From assembly GCA_021826765.1 (NCBI GenBank), contig JAKAYK010000071.1, forward strand, positions 1 through 5,483: a stretch of 5,483 nucleotides of DNA. The letters are read 5' to 3'. Position 1 is the stretch's first letter, and every line of letters starts with the position of its first letter. This document shows positions 1 to 4,467 of this stretch, piece after piece. The notes below the pieces were generated by a model. It did not search any database and was not told where the DNA came from. It saw nothing but the letters and a program-made list of their open reading frames with translations. Source of the DNA: Thermoplasmata archaeon. GTDB lineage: Archaea; Thermoplasmatota; Thermoplasmata; Thermoplasmatales; Thermoplasmataceae. A program made the translations under genes and the position numbers.

Positions 1-43
1 TCGTTTTAGAACACTGCATGACATATTACAGTTTAAAATGAAG
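1..43. other. Left-edge sequence downstream of tRNA-Ser, nothing recognised
   Basis: This short AT-rich stretch lies beyond the 3' end of the tRNA gene. On the minus strand it begins CTTCATTTTAAAC, a weak T-rich run that could help end transcription. There is no stem-loop and no supportable gene. Confidence 0.3.
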
Positions 44-126
44 CGCGAGGAGTGGGATTCGAACCCACGCTCTCTAAACGAGAAACAGCTTAGCAGGCTG
101 CCGCCGTACCGCTGGGCCATCCTCGC
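44..126 (-). tRNA. tRNA-Ser (anticodon GCU)
   Basis: This is a class II tRNA that decodes the serine codons AGC and AGU. Read on the minus strand, the acceptor arms GCGAGGA (126-120) and TCCTCGC (51-45) pair over all 7 bp. The T arm is GTGGG-TTCGAAT-CCCAC. The anticodon loop CTGCTAA (96-90) has GCU at 94-92, closed by a stem of four Watson-Crick pairs plus one G-U. A long variable arm (TCTC..GAGA) lies between the anticodon and T arms, as serine tRNAs require. The unpaired base at position 44 gives discriminator G, the usual serine identity base. CCA is not encoded, as is common in archaea, and no intron is visible. It starts 10 bases after the stop of a small minus-strand gene and may be processed from a shared transcript. 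Confidence 0.97.
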
Positions 127-136
127 AAAAATTGTC

Positions 137-298
137 TCAGTCTGAAAATCTCTCGTTTAGATCATTGCTTACCTGTTCAAGAACTTCTTCAAAATCTTCA
201 TTTTCAAGGTTAATAACTTCTCCAGATGGAAGTATTATTCTAGCCAGGTAAACGTCTCCATCCTTTGAAATTTCAACTTCAGCCAACCTTTTTTCCAT
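137..298 (-). CDS. Small acidic protein of unknown function, 53 aa
   Basis: The frame begins MEKRLAEVEISKDG and ends LNERFSD before a TGA stop. I do not recognise the family. The sequence suggests two or three short beta strands (AEVEIS, DVYLARIILP, GEVINLEN) followed by an acidic helix (about residues 34-50, DFEEVLEQVSNDLNER). This is a compact beta-beta-alpha layout with no membrane segment, signal peptide or cysteine. The ATG at 298 sits just behind a TATA-like region (319-338), so the message would have a very short leader or none. Real coding is supported by the promoter placement, the protein-like composition and the lack of a better gene here. It lies directly upstream of tRNA-Ser on the same strand and diverges from the MFS gene. 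The function cannot be given from sequence alone. Confidence 0.72.
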   Translation of the reverse strand: MEKRLAEVEISKDGDVYLARIILPSGEVINLENEDFEEVLEQVSNDLNERFSD

Positions 299-318
299 TG
301 ACCCTGTAATCACTTGTC

Positions 319-338
319 ATATAATATTTTTTTTATAA
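319..338 (-). promoter_or_regulatory. Archaeal promoter (BRE/TATA) for the small ORF and tRNA-Ser
   Basis: On the minus strand the sequence reads GAGAGG-TTATAAAA (TATA at 338-331), followed by a second candidate, ATTATATG (326-319). The first is centred about 36 bases upstream of the ATG at 298 and would give a leader of roughly 9 bases. The second is centred about 24 bases upstream and would make the message leaderless. The purine-rich run before TTATAAAA fits a TFB-recognition element. No consensus scoring was possible. Confidence 0.55.
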
Positions 339-374
339 CCTCTCTGTATCTGTATGCTATTCAAGGGGCAAATG

Positions 375-388
375 AATTATTATATTTC
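375..388 (+). promoter_or_regulatory. TATA-like element of the MFS gene
   Basis: The sequence ATTATTATATTTCC lies 10 to 20 bases before the ATG at 397. Centred near 382, it would place transcription start about 25 bases downstream, close to the second ATG at 406. This favours a leaderless message and raises the question of which ATG is used. No Shine-Dalgarno sequence precedes either ATG. Confidence 0.45.
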
Positions 389-396
389 CTAGCAAT

Positions 397-1668
397 ATGG
401 CAAGAATGAGAGAAGATACCAAAGCACTTATAAGTACATCAATGGCTCATTTTTCAAATGACGGTGTTTTTTTACTTTTTTCATCTCTTATAGTATATTA
501 TTCAGAACCTTCCACAGGACTGAATATCACAATACTTGGATATTTTGCGACAATTTACATACTTGTATCGGGAATTGCAAGCATACCAATTGGACGGCTT
601 TCAGATTCAAGAGACATGGATCCTGAGTTAATGTTTGCGGGAATTGTTATAATAGGTCTTTCAGTTATATTGTTCGCTATTCCTTTCAGTTTTACTTCTT
701 CAACCTCATTGTTGATTAAGTATCTGTTTGCTGGGCTAGGGGCCCTCGTACTCGGGTTCGGGCAGGCATTCTACCATCCACTTGGTGCAAGCATTATCAG
801 AACATCACTGAGAGGAAAAGATTCATCAACTTATCTTGGAATAAACGGTTCATTTGGCAGTATGGGAAGGGCAATATTGTTATTTATTGCTGGAGTGTTG
901 ATCATAGACTTTAATCCATTTTTCGGCCTTCTATTATTTTCACTTTATTATTTCGTGATGTCTGTTATCATATATCTTTCTTCCAGATCCCTCAGGAAAA
1001 ATGGTGTTAATGCAAAAGTGAAACCTGAACACTCCACTCTGAAACCAATGAAGGAATATCCCGGGGTAATAGGATTCCTGTCAGTTCTGACTTCAACTAT
1101 ATTCTTAAGATCGGTATTTCTGATGGCAATTGCAACATATACGTTCAAGTACATAGATTCCACTTATCACAGCAACTATCTCTCATTCCTGTTCCTTTCC
1201 TCCGCTTTAGCGACACCTATATTGGGCCAACCTGTTTTTGGCATTCTGACAAAGAAGATAGGTGGAAACAGGGCACTTCTGGCGTCAAGCGTCATTTCAG
1301 TCATAGCGTTCACTCCATTTATAATGATAACAGGAAATTTCTACCTCTCCTTATCTTTATTTTCAGTATATTCTTTTGCTGCTTTCACAGGTTTTCCTTC
1401 TATTCTGGGGTTTGTTGGCCAGAAAATACCATTGGAACTTACTACGAGGGCCAGTACCTGGACCTGGGGTATTGGCAGCACACTTGGAGGTGCTACAGGC
1501 ATCATGATCGTGACAGAAATGCATGATCAACTGAATTATTCATTCAGGTTTCTTTTCCAGATAATGTTGATTTTCCTATTGCTCTCAGCAATCACAAATC
1601 TCTTTATTGGAAAATTCTCTTCAAGGCTTAAAAATCAGGTTCAGATTGAAAAGACATACACTTCCTGA
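397..1668 (+). CDS. MFS transporter, fosmidomycin-resistance-like, 12 TM segments
   Basis: This is a secondary transporter of the major facilitator superfamily in the cytoplasmic membrane, probably a proton-coupled exporter. The 423 residues form about 12 hydrophobic segments in two halves, split by a charged loop near residues 196-222 (RSLRKNG to KPMKEYP). The loop between segments 2 and 3 carries a degenerate motif A (GRLSDSRD, 66-73), echoed in the second half by GILTKKIGGNRA (282-293). HFSND in segment 1 (18-22) and FYHPLGAS in segment 4 (125-132) resemble the HF.ND and F/YHP signatures of fosmidomycin-resistance (Fsr) type MFS proteins. The substrate is unknown and need not be fosmidomycin. 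The first ATG gives MARMRED; the ATG at 406 is an equally good start given the TATA spacing. The stop lies 53 bases before the HMG-CoA reductase gene, which has its own promoter, so the two are probably separate units. Confidence 0.9.
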   Translation: MARMREDTKALISTSMAHFSNDGVFLLFSSLIVYYSEPSTGLNITILGYFATIYILVSGIASIPIGRLSDSRDMDPELMFAGIVIIGLSVILFAIPFSFTSSTSLLIKYLFAGLGALVLGFGQAFYHPLGASIIRTSLRGKDSSTYLGINGSFGSMGRAILLFIAGVLIIDFNPFFGLLLFSLYYFVMSVIIYLSSRSLRKNGVNAKVKPEHSTLKPMKEYPGVIGFLSVLTSTIFLRSVFLMAIATYTFKYIDSTYHSNYLSFLFLSSALATPILGQPVFGILTKKIGGNRALLASSVISVIAFTPFIMITGNFYLSLSLFSVYSFAAFTGFPSILGFVGQKIPLELTTRASTWTWGIGSTLGGATGIMIVTEMHDQLNYSFRFLFQIMLIFLLLSAITNLFIGKFSSRLKNQVQIEKTYTS

Positions 1669-1690
1669 TAGTTTTCAGCATTCTAAATAG

Positions 1691-1698
1691 TTTAATAG
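1691..1698 (+). promoter_or_regulatory. TATA box of the HMG-CoA reductase operon
   Basis: TTTAATAG, preceded by the A-rich AAATAG (1685-1690), is centred 27-28 bases upstream of the ATG at 1722. That is the spacing expected when archaeal transcription starts at the first base of the start codon. No Shine-Dalgarno sequence lies between the box and the ATG. The gene therefore looks leaderless and independently transcribed from the MFS gene upstream. Confidence 0.6.
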
Positions 1699-1721
1699 CT
1701 TGAAAAAATATTGGGATTATA

Positions 1722-2996
1722 ATGCCTGTAAAAAATTCAAGGCTTCAGGGATTCAGGAAGATGGATATAGATTCCAGGATACGTCTCATTGCTAATTTAA
1801 CTGGTTTAACGGAAGAAGAGATACAGGTGATGGGAAACAATGGGTCCCTCCCAATGGATACTGCCTCAAGATTGATTGAGAATGCAATCATGAACATTGA
1901 AATTCCACTTGGAATTGCAACGAATTTCACCGTTAACGGTAAGGATTACCTTATACCTATGGCAGTGGAGGAACCATCAGTGGTTGCAGCCTGCTCAAAC
2001 GCAGCAAGGATCGCAAGGGAAAAGGGAGGTTTCAAATGCCAAACAACTGAACAGATAATGTTTGGGCAGATCCAGATTTCAGGAATAAAAGACAGAGAGA
2101 ATGCGGGTTCAATGATAAGATCAAGGGAAAGTGAAATTCTCGCTATTGCAAACACAGTGAGCAAAACACTCAGGGAGTCAGGTAGAGGAGCTAAAAAATT
2201 ATCTATAAGAAATGCCCAATGGGATGATACTTCCATGATTGTTCATTTGGAAGTTGATGTTGGAGATGCAATGGGTGCAAACGCAATCAATTCAATGGCC
2301 GAAAAGGTCGCACCGCTTCTGGAAGAGATATCAGGCGGGGAGGTCATATTGAGAATATTGAGCAACCTCACTCCACTCAGAATTGCGAAGTCAAATGCAA
2401 TCTTTCCATCAGAATTGATGGGTGGCGAGAAGATGGTTGACAGATTTATAAAAGCTGCCAGATTCGCCGAAAATGACGCATTCAGAGCCGTTACACACAA
2501 CAAGGGGATAATGAACGGAATTGATGCGGTTCTTCTGGCTACAATGAATGATTGGAGGCAGGCTGAAGCCAATGCACACGCTTATGCATCATTGAACGGG
2601 AGATACAGATCACTCACAACATATTCAAAGGCAGAAAACGGGGACCTTTCAGGGTCGATTGAAATACCTCTTGCAGTTGGAACTGTTGGGGGAACAACAG
2701 CAAGCATACCAAAGGCTAAAATATCAATGAAAATTCTAGGAGTAAAGAGTGCATCTGAATTTCAGTGTGTTCTTGCTTCAGTTGGACTTGCGCAGAATTT
2801 TGCTGCTGTGAGAGCCTTAAGCAATGAAGGAATACAGAAAGGGCATATGACACTTCATTCAAAAAACATTGCCATATCAGCAGGGGCACTTCCTGAAGAA
2901 ATTGACACAGTGTCCGAGTTGATGGTAAAAGAAAAAAACATATCAGTGACACACGCAAAAGAATTGATTGAAAAGATCAGAAACGGTGAGGTATAA
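1722..2996 (+). CDS. Hydroxymethylglutaryl-CoA reductase, class II (bacterial type)
   Basis: This enzyme reduces HMG-CoA to mevalonate and CoA, the committed step of the mevalonate route to isoprenoid ether lipids. The 424 residues match class II HMGR in length and along their whole length. Compared with the Pseudomonas mevalonii enzyme as I recall it, the catalytic residues are all present: E84 (VEEPS), K261 (THNKGIMNG), D277 (GNDWR-like MNDWR) and H375 (GHMTLH). The substrate-site residues D182 (DAMGAN) and N215 (RILSN) are also kept. The N terminus aligns too (SRL..FR at 6-12), which supports the ATG at 1722 over M14. Where P. mevalonii has the NAD-selecting D146, this protein has S147, which would suit NADPH and a biosynthetic role. 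Class II reductase in Thermoplasmatales and Archaeoglobales is a known ancient acquisition from bacteria. The TAA stop abuts the next gene. Confidence 0.97.
   Translation: MPVKNSRLQGFRKMDIDSRIRLIANLTGLTEEEIQVMGNNGSLPMDTASRLIENAIMNIEIPLGIATNFTVNGKDYLIPMAVEEPSVVAACSNAARIAREKGGFKCQTTEQIMFGQIQISGIKDRENAGSMIRSRESEILAIANTVSKTLRESGRGAKKLSIRNAQWDDTSMIVHLEVDVGDAMGANAINSMAEKVAPLLEEISGGEVILRILSNLTPLRIAKSNAIFPSELMGGEKMVDRFIKAARFAENDAFRAVTHNKGIMNGIDAVLLATMNDWRQAEANAHAYASLNGRYRSLTTYSKAENGDLSGSIEIPLAVGTVGGTTASIPKAKISMKILGVKSASEFQCVLASVGLAQNFAAVRALSNEGIQKGHMTLHSKNIAISAGALPEEIDTVSELMVKEKNISVTHAKELIEKIRNGEV
2985..2992 (+). promoter_or_regulatory. Shine-Dalgarno site for the TPR gene inside the HMGR 3' end
   Basis: GGTGAGGT lies within the last codons of HMG-CoA reductase. 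Its GGTGA core is complementary to the UCACC of the archaeal 16S rRNA tail and ends 7 bases before the ATG at 2997. It fixes that start and shows that the second gene is read from the HMGR transcript. This contrasts with the leader-poor first genes of the other units here. Confidence 0.65.
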
Positions 2997-3743
2997 ATGG
3001 CAAAAACAGAGTTTGAAAGTGACATGGCATTAGTGGAGAAGAGCATTGCTAAAGCAAAGTACATGGATTCTATCAGGTTGCTGAATCCGCTTCTTGATAA
3101 ATATAAAGGAAAAAAAGAGGAAACTGCAGACATTCTCAACAAGATGTCACAGGCGTACTATGGACTAGAGGGAGTCAAGACTGATAATGCGATTAAATAT
3201 CTCATAGATTCACTGAATATCAGAAAAGAGCTTAACCAGCCCGATATAATCTCTCTGGAAATGATGAATCTTGCCTATCTTCAGGATGAGGCCGGTGATC
3301 CGAAAATAGCCATTGCCACTCTTTCTGATGCTCTCGAAGTGTCAAAAATACTGGAAGATCAGAACCTGATACTGTCCATAAGATGTGCCATGGCTGATAT
3401 GCTTTCTGAAGTGAAATCCTCCATACCCGAAGCAAAGAAAATTTATGGAGAGGTAATGGAAGAGTCCGAGAAATTAAATGATTGGGAGAATTATTTTGAA
3501 GCATGCGTATCACTCATTAAAATCATAAGAGATCAGGGAGATCTTGATGAAGCAAGTTCCGTTGCAGATCGCAATATTGAAAAATCAGAGAGAGTAATTT
3601 CAGGGTTGAAAACAAAGAAAGAGATAGAAGAGTTCAAGGAAGTTGTTTCCTATCTTTATGATGTTTCAATTGATCTCGCAATGGAAAACCAGGATATGGA
3701 AAAGGCAATGGACCTCGCAAAGAAGCTCAATTCTGAGAAATGA
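2997..3743 (+). CDS. TPR-like helical repeat protein, 248 aa
   Basis: The protein is soluble and almost wholly alpha-helical, with no catalytic motif, signal peptide or membrane segment. Paired amphipathic helices of TPR type can be seen at about 10-38, 43-77, 84-118 (the clearest: NLAYLQDEAGDPKIAIATLSDAL), 122-160, 163-198 (the GDLDEAS turn) and 213-245 (NQDMEKAMDLAKKL). The whole protein is one continuous solenoid, so it probably acts as a scaffold or protein-interaction module. The partner is unknown. The ATG directly follows the HMGR stop codon (TAA|ATG, no gap) and is preceded by a Shine-Dalgarno site, so translation is likely coupled to HMGR. That placement suggests co-expression but does not prove a role in lipid synthesis. 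The 3' end overlaps the convergent DUF2240-like gene by 17 bases. Confidence 0.9.
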   Translation: MAKTEFESDMALVEKSIAKAKYMDSIRLLNPLLDKYKGKKEETADILNKMSQAYYGLEGVKTDNAIKYLIDSLNIRKELNQPDIISLEMMNLAYLQDEAGDPKIAIATLSDALEVSKILEDQNLILSIRCAMADMLSEVKSSIPEAKKIYGEVMEESEKLNDWENYFEACVSLIKIIRDQGDLDEASSVADRNIEKSERVISGLKTKKEIEEFKEVVSYLYDVSIDLAMENQDMEKAMDLAKKLNSEK

Positions 3744-4251
3744 GATCCTTCAGGTTTTTAGATATTTCTTTTTTAATATCATCGTAATTTATGAAAAGGT
3801 CATTCATGAGCGATCCCAGCCTGACAGTATTGTCTATATATTGAAGTTCAGGAAGCTGCTTTTTCATTCTGTCGAGGGTTTCTCTTTTTGTCGCAGCACC
3901 AGATGAAGTAATGGCGTCAAGCATCCTGTCGGGCAAACTTTGTTCTACAGGATTTTCCTGGAACAATTCTTCTGCGCTGAAGGACATGTCAATTGTGACT
4001 TCAACCCCTGAAGTGTTAAAATTTATCTGCAGTTTTTCACCAGTTTTTGAGAGCAGTCCTTCAGACATGCATTCCGCAAGGAATTTATCAAGTTCTTCCT
4101 CTTTCAATATTTTACGCTTATGAACAAGTATATTTTTAAAATCATCCTGTTTCAACGCATTCCTTTCTCTCTTTTCCATTGCAGTCAAGGTGATGAGTTT
4201 CCTTGCCATGCTTTTGTCCATGATATGGTATGCATTTATCTTATAAATCAT
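3727..4251 (-). CDS. DUF2240-like archaeal protein with winged-helix-like N-terminal part, 174 aa
   Basis: I place this in or near the archaeal DUF2240 family from recalled features. There is a helical N-terminal region with a helix-turn-helix-like layout (about 17-68, ending FLAECMSEGLLSK). It is followed by a short strand pair and the NFNTSGVEVTIDMSFSAEELF stretch (77-97). A helical C-terminal half (103-172) contains LPDRMLDAITSSGAATKRE and a second helical unit. The function is unknown; a nucleic-acid-binding role is inferred only from the winged-helix-like part. The start at 4251 is chosen because its ATG overlaps the TGA of the upstream small ORF (ATGA), a sign of translational coupling. 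M11 (4221) and M15 (4209, MARKLITL) are alternatives, and TTTATAAG at 4247-4240 would suit a start at 4221. Its end overlaps the TPR gene by 17 bases, tail to tail. Confidence 0.85.
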   Translation of the reverse strand: MIYKINAYHIMDKSMARKLITLTAMEKRERNALKQDDFKNILVHKRKILKEEELDKFLAECMSEGLLSKTGEKLQINFNTSGVEVTIDMSFSAEELFQENPVEQSLPDRMLDAITSSGAATKRETLDRMKKQLPELQYIDNTVRLGSLMNDLFINYDDIKKEISKNLKDLISQN

Positions 4252-4376
4252 ATCCTTGGCTGGAACTTTACTGGCATATCTATAAAATTCACATCCAGAT
4301 CAAATGAACCTTTTCTGTATTCATGGGCAACATCATACAACCAGATAGATGATCGTGTTCCTGAAAATTCACGCAA
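4248..4376 (-). CDS. Small uncharacterised ORF upstream of the DUF2240-like gene, start uncertain
   Basis: The minus-strand frame is open from 4400 to the TGA at 4250-4248. It reads LIDALREFSGTRSSIWLYD, continues through AHEYRKGSFDLDVNF and ends MPVKFQPRI. I do not recognise it. The composition is protein-like, with a helix, then SSIWLYDVAHEY, then a strand-like acidic tail. Its stop shares a 4-base ATGA overlap with the next gene, which strongly suggests a real, coupled reading frame. No ATG precedes the conserved-looking part in this frame. TTG at 4376 gives 42 residues. The ATG at 4410, ideally placed behind the TATA element, reads MKINNISFN and stops. It joins the main frame only if one base of the TTT at 4389-4387 is dropped, which would give a protein of about 52 residues. 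It may therefore be intact from TTG, frameshifted, or affected by a sequence error. Confidence 0.55.
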   Translation of the reverse strand: MREFSGTRSSIWLYDVAHEYRKGSFDLDVNFIDMPVKFQPRI

Positions 4377-4408
4377 TGCATCAATTAAATGATATATTGT
4401 TTATCTTC

Positions 4409-4432
4409 ATTGTTCAATAAGATACGAACAAT
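4409..4432. repeat. Perfect 7-bp inverted repeat in the divergent promoter (candidate operator)
   Basis: ATTGTTC (4409-4415) and GAACAAT (4426-4432) are exact reverse complements separated by 10 bases, so equivalent bases lie 17 apart. The right arm touches the TATA-like element and the left arm covers the expected transcription start of the minus-strand gene. A dimeric helix-turn-helix regulator bound here could block both promoters. The regulator is not identified; the neighbouring winged-helix-like protein is only one possibility. Confidence 0.45.
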
Positions 4433-4439
4433 TTATTTA
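4432..4439. promoter_or_regulatory. Shared TATA-like element for the divergent small ORF and CLC gene
   Basis: TTTATTTA on the plus strand reads TAAATAAA on the minus strand. Its centre is about 25 bases from the minus-strand ATG at 4410 and about 23 from the plus-strand ATG at 4458, both near the archaeal TATA-to-start spacing. A second A/T-rich block, TCTAAAATAATA (4441-4452), follows and could take part. One element serving both directions is an inference from spacing only. Confidence 0.45.
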
Positions 4440-4467
4440 TTCTAAAATAATACGCCGATGAAAGATA

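Noticed and set aside
1672..1706. Imperfect inverted repeat TTTTCAGC ... GCTTGAAAA around the HMGR TATA box
   Set aside because: The arms need a bulged base and are A/T-rich with a long spacer, so they are too weak to call an operator or terminator without conservation data.
2855..3142. A 95-codon minus-strand frame across the HMGR/TPR junction
   Set aside because: It is antisense to two well-supported genes, has shadow-like composition (Ser- and Phe-rich), and no recognisable domain.
4120..4392. A 90-codon plus-strand frame starting MNKYIFKI
   Set aside because: It runs antisense to both the DUF2240-like gene and the small coupled ORF, which have better composition and linked start and stop codons.
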